In this document: positions 8,057 through 16,016 of the stretch, in pieces | Position numbering within the stretch: the stretch's first letter is position 1 | How the letters are laid out: each line of letters starts with the position of its first letter | Assembly: GCF_003437035.1 (NCBI RefSeq) | Contig: NZ_QSRL01000001.1 | Coordinates: forward strand, 467,117 to 489,984 | Source of the DNA: Collinsella sp. TF08-11AT | Lineage (GTDB): Bacteria > Actinomycetota > Coriobacteriia > Coriobacteriales > Coriobacteriaceae | DNA: 22,868 nucleotides | Direction of reading: 5' to 3' | Position numbers and translations under genes: made by a program | Notes under the pieces: model-generated | What the model was told of the DNA's origin: nothing | The model's database searches: none | The model's input: the letters and a program-made list of their open reading frames with translations, nothing else

Positions 8057-8084
8057 TTTGGCAGAATCGAAATCGCGAGCCATA

Positions 8085-9758
8085 TCACTCGACTATGTGC
8101 CACTCAGCTGCCGAAGTGCTTCCAGCGTTGGTGATGCGGCCAGCTTTCCGTAGGCTTTGGAGCAGATAGCTTACATGGTCGCCTTTTTGCTTTGCCGTAA
8201 GGTCTGCCGGCAAGGCATGATCCAGCCCTGCGATAATCTCCGCTCTTGAACATGGGCGCACGCGCAGGAGCTCCAAGATCAACTCCTTGAAGACGCTATT
8301 GTCTACGCCCTTGTTTCGCACATACTCGCTGTGGGCACCGGTGGCTGCTGCCACCTCGGCTGAGACCGTCAGTTTGGGGTAACGGCCCCTAACGAGGCCT
8401 TGTTCGTGAAGCAGACGTGACTGTTCCTTTGTGACGGGTAGTCCCTTCTGAACGAGGTCCAACAGCAGCACTGTCACCAAATCAAGATTTCGATTGCTTG
8501 CGAGAAGTCGAGAATAGTCCTCGTTGAGAACCGTACCGTACAGCGTTACGGCAACGCGCCCAATCTCAGATAGATCGTAGGTGGGCATTGGTAATAGGCG
8601 GTTGCGCTGAATATCGAAGACGTTGCGAATGCCTATGGCGTTGCGGTCCATCATGCCTGTTTTGTTCATAGCGCTTGAAAGCAGGGGGTTACGGTAGTAG
8701 GGCGGCTTGTAGCCGCTCGCGAGCGCGTTCTCTATCGTCTCGGGGATAAAGGCACCCTCGTTCTTGAATATAAGCTTGTCCTCATACTCAAGGACATTGA
8801 TCTTTCCTGACATCCTGAAATCTTGATGCGCAATAGCGTTGTGGAGAAGTTCTCGAATGACTTCGGGACTGTAGCGATGCGCTTCGGTGGGAAATAGCGT
8901 CTCTTCGCGGTCGAAGAAGCGATACTTTTCGTTTCTTATCTTTCCCAGGATACGATCGACCTGCAGAATGAAGGGCGGCTCAAAGTGTTCATAGGCCATA
9001 GTGGAGCCGTCGCTCGCGTAGAGCGTCCAAGTGATGCGCGGCTCAATGCCACCCAGAAAGACACTCGATTCCGGTTTGCCCAGAAGAACGAGCGCCGCAT
9101 TGCTCACGTGGCCGTGGATCACAAGCGCCATCTTGCTAAGGATAGATTCTTCGTCGAGGCTACGAACGGCAGGCTGGCTTTCTCCGAACTTTTCGACGAA
9201 TTTGGAGCATGCAAAGCTAACTGCATCTGGATCAAGGTCACCGAAGTTTGCCTCGTAGGCAATCTGGCGCGACCAGTCGGGCCGGCTCTGCCCGTAAATG
9301 GCGTCGAGTTTGAACTTGGGCATCTCTACGAGGGACTCATTCTCTCGTGACCAAGGGATTCCGTGCCAAGTCGTTGGCGTTGCGAAGCTGCCAGCCGGTA
9401 TCTGGAAAGCAATGACTCTTTTGTCATCAACCTCAAACTCGTAAATCTCTTCGAAAGTCATGCCGTTGTTGGTGTATTGGGCGATTTCGTGCTTTAGGCG
9501 TCGCAGGCCGACACTTGGCGATTGGGGTTCTTTACGGTAGGCGGTTCCCTTTATCTTGCGGTCGTTTGAAATGCCAAAGAAAAGCCATCCGCACTCTGCC
9601 TTGCGTAAATTGGCCTCGTTGCTGAGGGCGGAGAAATACCTGCCAATGTCCTCGAAGTCATAGTTCTGCTTTGCTGCCTTGTATTCGACGACCTCGGTCT
9701 CGACGTCTGCAATGATGCGCAGAAGTAGGGAGGGCATTTCGCTCGTTTTCCGTATCAT
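8085..9758 (-). CDS. AlbA_2-domain ATP-binding putative regulator
   Basis: A 557-residue protein of the COG2865 type. The N-terminal AlbA_2 (Schlafen-like) nucleic-acid-binding domain covers about 15-140, with VEYKAA (24-29), the WLFFGISND strand and HGIPWSREN. A GHKL-like ATPase region resembling the C-terminal domain of this family follows at about 290-410, with ELLHNAIAHQDF (303-314) and NEGAFIP (333-339). The C-terminal part (about 440-557) looks like a winged-helix region, with an AEIIAGL helix and a final WHIVE strand. The start at 9758 has GGAG a few bases upstream. Members are usually annotated as transcriptional regulators and often sit in defence or accessory regions, but their biochemistry is poorly known. 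Its promoter region is dense with CTAATGTAA boxes, which makes autoregulation likely. Whether it also controls the R-M operon or is itself a defence effector is open. Confidence 0.8.
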   Translation of the reverse strand: MIRKTSEMPSLLLRIIADVETEVVEYKAAKQNYDFEDIGRYFSALSNEANLRKAECGWLFFGISNDRKIKGTAYRKEPQSPSVGLRRLKHEIAQYTNNGMTFEEIYEFEVDDKRVIAFQIPAGSFATPTTWHGIPWSRENESLVEMPKFKLDAIYGQSRPDWSRQIAYEANFGDLDPDAVSFACSKFVEKFGESQPAVRSLDEESILSKMALVIHGHVSNAALVLLGKPESSVFLGGIEPRITWTLYASDGSTMAYEHFEPPFILQVDRILGKIRNEKYRFFDREETLFPTEAHRYSPEVIRELLHNAIAHQDFRMSGKINVLEYEDKLIFKNEGAFIPETIENALASGYKPPYYRNPLLSSAMNKTGMMDRNAIGIRNVFDIQRNRLLPMPTYDLSEIGRVAVTLYGTVLNEDYSRLLASNRNLDLVTVLLLDLVQKGLPVTKEQSRLLHEQGLVRGRYPKLTVSAEVAAATGAHSEYVRNKGVDNSVFKELILELLRVRPCSRAEIIAGLDHALPADLTAKQKGDHVSYLLQSLRKAGRITNAGSTSAAEWHIVE

Positions 9759-9769
9759 GACACTCCATA

Positions 9770-9819
9770 TAATGTAATTTTATCCGCAACTAATGTAATT
9801 ATATCTCCTGTTACATTAG
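9770..9819 (-). promoter_or_regulatory. AlbA_2 gene promoter with three CTAATGTAA boxes
   Basis: A TATAAT -10 box lies on the minus strand at 9798-9803; I find no good -35. Around it are CTAATGTAA (9790-9798) and its inverse TTACATTAG (9811-9819), a perfect nine-base inverted repeat with a 12-base spacer. A third box, TAATGTAATT, lies at 9770-9779, between promoter and ribosome site. Box placement over the -10 fits repression. Confidence 0.65.
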
Positions 9820-9942
9820 CCGCCCGTGCATAAGGCTGTAGGCCGACTGTAAGGTCATATATTTCAGTGCATATAATGTCTGTACTTTTAATTTACCTCG
9901 CAGATTAGCTGCCAGGGGAAACGGAAAATAATGTGTCTTCTT

Positions 9943-9993
9943 CTAATGTAATTTCGCATGTAGCTTCGCGGATAACGCGTGAAATTACATTAG
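9943..9993. repeat. Second CTAATGTAA inverted repeat
   Basis: CTAATGTAATTTC (9943-9955) and GAAATTACATTAG (9981-9993) are perfect 13-base arms, 25 bases apart. They are the same box as at 9790-9819, 125-200 bases further from the AlbA_2 start. A partial relative, ATAATGTC, lies at 9873-9880. The 398-base gap from 9759 to 10156 holds these boxes and the attachment-like repeat, but no gene. Confidence 0.7.
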
Positions 9994-10040
9994 TACACGG
10001 AACTATTGCCGCCTGCTGCGGTGACGCTGCTGTCCATCTT

Positions 10041-10054
10041 CGTTGCCCGCTCCA
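10041..10054 (+). repeat. Right attachment-like direct repeat
   Basis: CGTTGCCCGCTCCA is an exact copy of the tRNA-Gly 3' end (3804-3817), and the next bases (n-TT) also agree. The sequence upstream of it does not resemble the rest of the tRNA, so this is not a tRNA gene but only its tail, as expected for the far end of an inserted element. Confidence 0.7.
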
Positions 10055-10156
10055 ATTCCAAAATGTTAGGTTCATGCCTGCTGCCCATACTTGCACCTGC
10101 GCACGGTACAATGGTTGGGTTACGACCAACGTGCCAATAACCAAAAAGGAGCCGCT

Positions 10157-11503
10157 ATGATCGATCGCTATACCCGCCCGGAGATGGGACACATCTTCTC
10201 CCTCGAGAACAAGTACGCCATTTGGCAGGAGATCGAGGTTCTGGCCTGCGAGGCCCAGGCGGAGCTCGGTAAGATCGGTATTTCCAAAGACGAGGCCCAG
10301 TGGATCCGCGATCATGCCAACTTTGAGAAGGCGAAGGTCGATGAGATCGAGGAAGTCACGCGCCACGACGTCATTGCCTTCCTGACCAACATGAAGGAAT
10401 ACATCGATGCCGATGTTCCCGAGGGCGACCCCAAGCCCAGCCGCTGGGTTCACTATGGCATGACCAGCTCCGATCTGGGCGACACGGCTCTGTGCTACCA
10501 GCTCACCCAGGCCTGCGACTTGATCATCGAGGACGTCAAGAAGCTCGGCGAGATTTGCAAGCGTCGCGCCTTTGAGGAGCGCAATACGCTCTGTGCCGGC
10601 CGCACTCATGGTATCCACGCCGAGCCGATGACCTTCGGCATGAAGTTTGGCTCTTGGGCCTGGGAGCTCAAGCGCGATCTGGATCGTCTTGAGGACGCCC
10701 GCAAGAATGTTGCCTTCGGCGCCATCTCGGGCGCTGTCGGCACCTACAGCTCCATCGAGCCGTTTGTCGAGGAGTATGTCTGCGAGCACCTGGGCCTGGT
10801 TCACGACCCGCTGTCCACGCAGGTTATTAGCCGCGACCATCACGCCTATCTCGCCGGTGTTCTTGCCACCACGGCGGCCACCTGCGAGCGCATCGCTACC
10901 GAGGTTCGCAATCTGCAGAAGACCGATACCCTCGAGGCCGAGGAGCCGTTCCGCAAGGGTCAAAAGGGCAGCTCCGCCATGCCGCACAAGCGCAACCCCA
11001 TCACCATGGAGAAGGTCTGCGGCCTGTCGCGCGTCGTGAAGGCCAACGCGCAGGTTGCCTTCGACAACGTCGCCCTGTGGCACGAGCGTGACATTTCGCA
11101 CTCCTCTGCCGAGCGCGTCGCCCAGGCCGATAGTTTCATCGCGCTCGACCACATGTTCCAGTGCCTCATCCGCGTTATCGACGGCCTGCAGTTGTATCCC
11201 GCTCGCATGATGGCCAACCTCAACAAGACACGCGGCCTCATTTTTTCCTCCAAGGTCCTGCTGGCCCTCGTCGACACGGGCATCACCCGCGAGGACGCGT
11301 ACGCCATTGTGCAGGAGAACGCCATGGCAACCTGGCACGAGGTACAGGATTGCGTCTCCGGCCCCACCTTTAAGGAGCGTCTCGAGGCTGATCCGCGCTG
11401 CACCGTCAGCCAGGAGAAGCTCGACGAGATCTTTGATCCGTGGGACTTCCTCACCCGCATCGACACGGTCTTCGATCGTCTGGAGCAGCTGAGCTTCGAG
11501 TAG
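10157..11503 (+). CDS. purB: Adenylosuccinate lyase
   Basis: Cytoplasmic enzyme of purine synthesis that releases fumarate twice: from SAICAR to give AICAR, and from adenylosuccinate to give AMP. The 448 residues match the usual length. The fumarase/ASL signature GSSAMPHKRNP is at 271-281 with the flexible-loop serine. RTHGIHAEP (149-157) carries the catalytic His151, and TRHDV (68-72) and TSSDLGDT (103-110) are the other conserved active-site stretches. The ATG at 10157 follows AGGAG (10147-10151) by five bases. TACAAT at 10107-10112 could be a -10 but has no matching -35. It is a single-gene unit closed by a strong terminator. purC, which makes its substrate SAICAR, is about 7 kb downstream on the same strand. 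Confidence 0.97.
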   Translation: MIDRYTRPEMGHIFSLENKYAIWQEIEVLACEAQAELGKIGISKDEAQWIRDHANFEKAKVDEIEEVTRHDVIAFLTNMKEYIDADVPEGDPKPSRWVHYGMTSSDLGDTALCYQLTQACDLIIEDVKKLGEICKRRAFEERNTLCAGRTHGIHAEPMTFGMKFGSWAWELKRDLDRLEDARKNVAFGAISGAVGTYSSIEPFVEEYVCEHLGLVHDPLSTQVISRDHHAYLAGVLATTAATCERIATEVRNLQKTDTLEAEEPFRKGQKGSSAMPHKRNPITMEKVCGLSRVVKANAQVAFDNVALWHERDISHSSAERVAQADSFIALDHMFQCLIRVIDGLQLYPARMMANLNKTRGLIFSSKVLLALVDTGITREDAYAIVQENAMATWHEVQDCVSGPTFKERLEADPRCTVSQEKLDEIFDPWDFLTRIDTVFDRLEQLSFE

Positions 11504-11546
11504 GGTTGACCTAATTCGACCGCCTGCGGATGCATTTCAACCATTG

Positions 11547-11579
11547 GCGCCTTGCCCGTTTTGGGCAAGGCGCTTTTTT
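11547..11579 (+). terminator. purB terminator
   Basis: Perfect 11-base stem GCGCCTTGCCC (11547-11557) with GGGCAAGGCGC (11563-11573), loop GTTTT, followed by six T (11574-11579). Confidence 0.95.
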
Positions 11580-11606
11580 CACTGCCGCATTGGCTCCCGG
11601 TAATAA
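11578..11606 (+). promoter_or_regulatory. Possible promoter of the substrate-binding protein gene
   Basis: TTCACT (11578-11583) and TAATAA (11601-11606) are 17 bases apart, right after the purB terminator and about 35 bases before the GTG start. Both boxes are imperfect. Confidence 0.35.
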
Positions 11607-11642
11607 AATGAACTTTACTGCTGTTTCGATGAAAGGAGGAGC

Positions 11643-12479
11643 GTGCCCAGACGTATCAAGCGAGTCGCCATTGTCTCGTTTACGCTCATGCTCCTTGTTG
11701 CTGCCTGTGTGGTCGCCCTGACGTATACCGTTCGAAGCAGTTCTTCCTCCTCGAATGAAGCCGACAAAGATCTCCCAGTACTCAAAATCGGCGTTACGGA
11801 TAACGACCCCTATGTGTATATCGATACCACGGGCGATTACGTCGGTATCGATATCGACATCGCCCGCGAGGCCTGCAAGCGTGCGGGGCTCAAGCCACAG
11901 TTTGTCGATATTGACTGGAACGATCGCGACCGGCTGCTCAAAAACGGTGATATCGATTGCCTGTGGTGTGATTATTCTCCCTGCTATCGCGAGGATAAGT
12001 ATTACTGGACCGAGCCGTATCTAACCGTGCCGGTCTCGGTTGCCGCCAAGAAAACGAGCGGCATCAAGTCCTTGGCGCATCTCGATGGAAGCAAGACCAT
12101 CGCGGTGATTGCGGGCTCGGTGAGCGAACGCCGATTGCTCGCAGGGGATCTGGAAATCTCGCCGGACGTGCAAATCAAATCGTACGGTTCTGCCGAGCTC
12201 TGCAAAGCCGCCCTCGCCAAAGGGTATGTCGACTGTTGGATGGCGGACGTTCAGTCGCTTGATCGACTTGTCGCCCAGTATCCCGGCCTTTACCGCGTGT
12301 TCGCTGACAACGTTATGACGGTTGACCTTGGCGTCGCGTTTAAGGACGGCTATGAGGGGGAGTACGTCAAAAACCTCAATACCGTGCTGTTCGAGATGGA
12401 TCGAGATGGCACGATTGAGCGCATTGTGGGCAAGTACAAGGCAGGGGCGACGACGGACGGGCAAGGAGCGGAATCATGA
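11643..12479 (+). CDS. Membrane-tethered amino-acid-type substrate-binding protein
   Basis: A 278-residue protein of the bacterial solute-binding family 3. Residues 7-30 are a hydrophobic anchor. VAAC at 19-22 could be a lipobox, but the hydrophobic residues after Cys22 favour a membrane helix. A serine-rich linker (32-37) precedes the two-lobed binding domain (about 46-268). Arg116 in PCYRED and Asp202 in WMADVQ sit where family members hold the carboxyl and amino groups of an amino acid. The start is GTG at 11643, with AGGAGG ending three bases upstream. No permease or ATPase gene is nearby. Its stop overlaps the start of a diguanylate cyclase gene (ATGA), so it may be a sensor partner rather than a transporter part. 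The ligand is not known. Confidence 0.85.
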   Translation: MPRRIKRVAIVSFTLMLLVAACVVALTYTVRSSSSSSNEADKDLPVLKIGVTDNDPYVYIDTTGDYVGIDIDIAREACKRAGLKPQFVDIDWNDRDRLLKNGDIDCLWCDYSPCYREDKYYWTEPYLTVPVSVAAKKTSGIKSLAHLDGSKTIAVIAGSVSERRLLAGDLEISPDVQIKSYGSAELCKAALAKGYVDCWMADVQSLDRLVAQYPGLYRVFADNVMTVDLGVAFKDGYEGEYVKNLNTVLFEMDRDGTIERIVGKYKAGATTDGQGAES

Positions 12480-14275
12480 CAAATGATGAGCGCCGCTTGC
12501 GCCGAAAGGCATTAGTCACCGCGGCTATCTGCGTTGTGGTCAGCGCTGTCCTGTTGGGTCTGCTGTATATGGTCGGCACGCATCGCTGTCTCGATAAAAC
12601 GCTTGGGTTTGGTCAGGAAACCATGGTGTTTTTAAAAAACGCCTGCGAAAAATATGACCGATATGAACAGGGAAGAAAAACCGAAGCGACGCACAATTTG
12701 GATGCCGCGCTCGAGTCGTTTTCGACGTTCTTGCCGTCTGATCACGTTGAAGTCAACGATGACCTCGTCGAGGAGTACGTCCATACCGAGCACCTTTCGG
12801 GAATGTTGGTCATGGACGCCGACGGCCATATGGCCGCTCATTACGATATTGATGGTCGCGATCCGCTGATGCTGTGGCGAGAGGAGCTGGCCTGTTCGTC
12901 GGTCGCATCGATGTATCGAGGATCCAAGGTGTCCTACTCGACGGTCGTTGAGCGTCGCGATGTCGACTTTGCCGTGAGTGTTGTTCCGTACGGTGATGGC
13001 GTAGCGCTGGGGTATCGATCGCTTGCGCCCGAGCCCGCCGATGATTATTCGTATACGATCGCCGACGTGCTCGTGAACAACACATTCCATCAGAGCCCAA
13101 CGGTGCTCGTGATGCGCGATATGCAGATCGTTTCCTCAAACGATTCGAATGTCGATCTAACCCTTGCCCGGCTTCTTGCCGATAGCGGAATTGATTGGAA
13201 AGACGAAGGCTTAACACGTATCGAATATCGGGGAAGTACCTGGTATGCCGTGCGTGCGGCGTATGAGGACTATCGCCTGTTTGCGCTTTATCCCAAATCT
13301 GAGGTCATGTCGGGCAGGATTTCATTTATCGCTGCCGGCGTGCTGGTGTGCTTGGCGTTTTGGGTTGTAGTGCTGTTGGCGCGCAACATTGCCGATCGTC
13401 GCAATTTGGCCGAAAAGGACAAGCAACTCGGCATCATCAATGCTATCAGTTCCATATATGAGTCGACCTTCCTGCTGCATCTCGATACGCTCGAGATCGA
13501 GGGAATTAACATGTCGCCATCGGTGGCAAAGATATTTTCCGAGCACGCCGAGGCATATGATTTTTTTGCAACGGTTTGCCGAGACATTGTGAGTCCCGAA
13601 AGTCGCGAGGCGGTCATGGAGCTCTTAGATATAAAGACGCTTCAGGATCGTATGGAGGGCATGCCGTACTTGGATGCCGAGGTACGAGACTGCCGAGGTA
13701 CGTGGTATTCGCTGCAGGTTGTTCCACAGCGCCGCGATGAGCAGGGTCGACTGGAGTCGGTCGTCGTGGCGACGCATAACATCTCGATGACAAAGCGCGC
13801 CGAGGAGCTTTCTTTCCAGGATAAGCTGACGGGACTTCGCAATAGAAATTACCTTGAGTCCCTTGGCGACGACCTGGTGAACGATTCCCTGCCCGTGAGT
13901 GTGATCATGATGGACTGCAATTTCCTCAAGCGTACCAACGATCTCTACGGTCACGAAATGGGCGATGAGCTGCTACGGCGTACGGCGTCTGTATTGAGGC
14001 GAACGGCAGGCGAGAAGTTTGTGCCTATGCGCATTGGTGGCGACGAGTTCTTGCTGATTTGCCCTCGCACCGATCGCGAATCCGCATGTGAAGTAGTGCA
14101 AGATCTTCGCCTCAGCCTTGCTGCTGCGAGCGATGAGGTGCTGACAGTCAGTGCGTCGTTTGGCGTCGCGACGGCAGAGGCACCTGGTTATACACTGACC
14201 GAGATTTACCACATCGCTGACCACAACATGTATCAAGAGAAACGAAAAGTCCACGCTCGGGAAGCAGATTGCTAG
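12476..14275 (+). CDS. Membrane diguanylate cyclase with sensor and PAS-like domains
   Basis: A 599-residue signalling enzyme expected to make cyclic di-GMP from two GTP. A first membrane helix (about 12-34) and a second (about 282-303) enclose an extracellular sensor region of some 245 residues. A PAS-like domain (about 315-442) leads into a GGDEF domain (about 445-592). DKLTGLRNRNYL marks its start, Asp480 is the first metal ligand, NDLYGHEMGD is at 488-497, and the catalytic GGDEF is intact at 521-525. The RxxD inhibitory site expected shortly before GGDEF is missing (the bases encode GEKF-type residues), so product inhibition may be weak. The ATG overlaps the upstream stop as ATGA with AAGGAG about eight bases before it, so it is co-translated with the binding protein. 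The binding protein may deliver a ligand signal to the extracellular domain; that is inference. Confidence 0.92.
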   Translation: MTNDERRLRRKALVTAAICVVVSAVLLGLLYMVGTHRCLDKTLGFGQETMVFLKNACEKYDRYEQGRKTEATHNLDAALESFSTFLPSDHVEVNDDLVEEYVHTEHLSGMLVMDADGHMAAHYDIDGRDPLMLWREELACSSVASMYRGSKVSYSTVVERRDVDFAVSVVPYGDGVALGYRSLAPEPADDYSYTIADVLVNNTFHQSPTVLVMRDMQIVSSNDSNVDLTLARLLADSGIDWKDEGLTRIEYRGSTWYAVRAAYEDYRLFALYPKSEVMSGRISFIAAGVLVCLAFWVVVLLARNIADRRNLAEKDKQLGIINAISSIYESTFLLHLDTLEIEGINMSPSVAKIFSEHAEAYDFFATVCRDIVSPESREAVMELLDIKTLQDRMEGMPYLDAEVRDCRGTWYSLQVVPQRRDEQGRLESVVVATHNISMTKRAEELSFQDKLTGLRNRNYLESLGDDLVNDSLPVSVIMMDCNFLKRTNDLYGHEMGDELLRRTASVLRRTAGEKFVPMRIGGDEFLLICPRTDRESACEVVQDLRLSLAAASDEVLTVSASFGVATAEAPGYTLTEIYHIADHNMYQEKRKVHAREADC

Positions 14276-14388
14276 TATTGCTGCCGCCGGTTTGCGCACT
14301 GGGGAATGTTGAATCGGTGCCCGCGATACTTTATCGGTTCGGACGGGGATAATAGACGTCTGAAATTGCTTTACGAGAGGGGAACGCA

Positions 14389-14652
14389 ATGATTAGTTTT
14401 GATTACAAGCCTCAGGGCGTATGCGCTCGCAATATCCACCTTGACCTGTCCGATGACGGCAACAAGGTGGTGGGCGTTGAGTTTACTGGCGGCTGCAACG
14501 GCAATCTCAAGGCTATCTCTAAGCTGGTCGAGGGCGCTCCTGCCGATCGTGTAATCGAGGTTCTCGCTGGTAATACCTGCGGTATGAAAAAGACCTCCTG
14601 CGCCGATCAGCTCACGCGCGCTATCGAGGCCGCTCGCGCCGAGATCGCCTAA
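14389..14652 (+). CDS. TSCPD-domain protein (TIGR03905-like)
   Basis: A small protein of 87 residues. It shows the family pattern: YKPQGVCA at the N-terminus, FTGGCNGN (32-39) and NTCGMKKTSCADQL (62-75), with four cysteines at 12, 36, 64 and 71 that probably bind metal or a cluster. The same fold occurs as the C-terminal domain of some B12-dependent ribonucleotide reductases; the function of stand-alone versions is unknown. AGGGG lies six bases before the ATG. The stop overlaps the next start (TAATG), so it is coupled to a Tat lipoprotein. A GATAAT box at 14348-14353 may be a -10, without a clear -35. Confidence 0.88.
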   Translation: MISFDYKPQGVCARNIHLDLSDDGNKVVGVEFTGGCNGNLKAISKLVEGAPADRVIEVLAGNTCGMKKTSCADQLTRAIEAARAEIA

Positions 14653-15863
14653 TGGGTATCGCCGACCACGTCAAGAACGGAATATCGCGCCGCGGCTTTG
14701 TGCTCGGAGGGGCTGCCGCGGGCGCTGCCACGGTGCTTGCCGGATGCTCAAAGAAAACGGGTACCAGCGACGATGCTGCCGGCGAGCCACAAGTTATCAA
14801 AGACGACTCAAAGATTGTCTCGATTACGGATGAGTATGAGGCCGTCGATATCGATCTTGAGCCGGCGGCGTCGTGGACGCTGCCGCTGGGCACGCTGCTG
14901 TACTACTGCGATGGCGACTACGCCGCCGCGATGATGGCGCCTGCTTCTGCCCTGCATGCCAATACGCTTGGTGTGCTCAACCTGGGCGATGGCTCGCTTA
15001 CCACATTAATCGAGGATCCTATCGAGGGCACGGGATATGCTTTTTACGATGTCCGTGCCGGCGATGGCGTGTTTGCGTGGGTTGAGATGAACTTTGCCAA
15101 TTCATCGTGGAAGCTCTACGCTCAAAATCTGTCGGGCGCTTCGCTCTCTGGCGACGTGGCTGAGCTCGATCGAGGTGGCAAGGACTATGATCCGCCCCTG
15201 CTTACGGCGTTCGGGTCATCGGTCATCTGGTATAAAATGCCTTCGGCAGGCGGCAATAAAACGAGTAGTGATTCGTTTTGCTATCGTCGCTCGCTTGATG
15301 AATCCAAGGCCGAGGTAATTTGGAAATCGATGGGCCGCTTTGCATCGGCCCCGCGCGCGAGCGACGGCATTTTGACCATCTCGCCGCGTGTCCGCAACGA
15401 CGAAGGCGTCTACTACGGCATAACGGCAATCGATCTGACCGATGGCAACAACACCAAACGTGCCCAGCTAGTCCTTCCCTCGTCAGTCTCGCCTTTCGAG
15501 GCCGTATATATGGGCGACACCTTCGTGTTCTCCATTGAGGCGACGTATAACGGTGTGGGTAGCCTGGGCAATATGGGCACCTATATCGGTAACGAGGGCG
15601 GGCCGTACCTCTTCCTTTCGCGTGAGCCGCTCGCGTGCGTTGCGGGAAGGAAAAATAAATACCTGGTTAAAGTCCAGGCGTCGCATTTTTTGATTGACAC
15701 TTCGGCTAAGACCTACGGCTCGCTTCTGTCGCCCGACCGAGCCCTGGAGTATGGCGATTATCCAGCTACGGCGGGAAAATCGGACTCATTCCTTACGTAC
15801 GCCACGGTGCGCAACAGCCAGGGTATACCAGAGACGGTCACCGCACGCCTATTCTCTCTTTAA
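14652..15863 (+). CDS. Tat-exported lipoprotein, probably beta-propeller-like
   Basis: A 403-residue protein with a twin-arginine signal (SRRGFVLGG at 12-20) that ends in a lipobox, VLAGC, with Cys32 as the lipidated residue. It should be exported folded and anchored on the outer face of the membrane. The mature part is mostly short beta-strands with repeated Gly/Asp turns and aromatic residues (LLYYCDGDY, AFYDVRAGDGVFAWVEM, TAFGSSVIWYKMP, YYGITAIDLTDG), which suggests a propeller of about six or seven blades. I recognise no catalytic motif. It is coupled by TAATG to the TSCPD gene. Use of the Tat path hints at folding or a cofactor before export, but none can be seen. Confidence 0.8.
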   Translation: MGIADHVKNGISRRGFVLGGAAAGAATVLAGCSKKTGTSDDAAGEPQVIKDDSKIVSITDEYEAVDIDLEPAASWTLPLGTLLYYCDGDYAAAMMAPASALHANTLGVLNLGDGSLTTLIEDPIEGTGYAFYDVRAGDGVFAWVEMNFANSSWKLYAQNLSGASLSGDVAELDRGGKDYDPPLLTAFGSSVIWYKMPSAGGNKTSSDSFCYRRSLDESKAEVIWKSMGRFASAPRASDGILTISPRVRNDEGVYYGITAIDLTDGNNTKRAQLVLPSSVSPFEAVYMGDTFVFSIEATYNGVGSLGNMGTYIGNEGGPYLFLSREPLACVAGRKNKYLVKVQASHFLIDTSAKTYGSLLSPDRALEYGDYPATAGKSDSFLTYATVRNSQGIPETVTARLFSL

Positions 15864-15923
15864 GCTTAGAGGGGTTAAAAAGGCGCCAACAGGGGAATAA
15901 GCGCGTTGTAATTGTGAGTACCG

Positions 15924-15960
15924 CCCGCCGAGCTGCCGCGTCATAGTGGCATCCGGCGGG
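15924..15960 (+). terminator. Possible terminator hairpin before the two-component genes
   Basis: CCCGCCG (15924-15930) pairs with CGGCGGG (15954-15960), and TGCC/GGCA extend the stem inside. Only a weak TTC follows, so it may be a leaky terminator or simply structure. TAAAAT at 15972-15977 may be the -10 of the response-regulator gene; no good -35 is seen. Confidence 0.4.
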
Positions 15961-16016
15961 TTCAGGTGCGTTAAAATGGGCTTGTTCTTAGCTAATTGAG
16001 ACAGGGGGGCCGTGTT

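Larger units (their letters stand above)
7693..8084. other. Non-coding gap between R-M operon and AlbA_2 gene
   Basis: No gene is supported in these 392 bases; short open frames on both strands show no recognisable domain or ribosome site. The gap holds three inverted repeats described separately (7757-7791, 7835-7874, 8011-8056) and a small hairpin near 7882 (GAGAC/GTCTC). The left part (7693-7790) is AT-rich and lies upstream of the operon promoter. Confidence 0.5.
3818..10054. mobile_element. Candidate genomic island at tRNA-Gly
   Basis: The segment is bounded by exact 14-base copies of the tRNA-Gly 3' end (3804-3817 and 10041-10054). It contains only accessory genes, all on the minus strand: a coupled restriction-modification operon (regulator, nuclease-methylase, specificity subunit) and an AlbA_2/ATPase regulator. 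The flanks are a tRNA and purB, both core genes. No integrase, excisionase, transposase or replication gene is visible, so if it was mobile it now depends on outside help or has lost that module. The boundary calls are inference from the repeat alone. Confidence 0.6.

Noticed and set aside
3818..10054. Integrase, transposase or insertion sequence inside the island
   Set aside because: None of the reading frames resembles such an enzyme.
10091..10112. TTGCAC and TACAAT as a purB promoter
   Set aside because: The boxes are only ten bases apart, too close for a normal promoter.
9905..11338. Long open frame on the minus strand opposite purB
   Set aside because: purB is certain on the other strand; GC-rich codon use commonly leaves the antisense frame open, and the translation shows no family.
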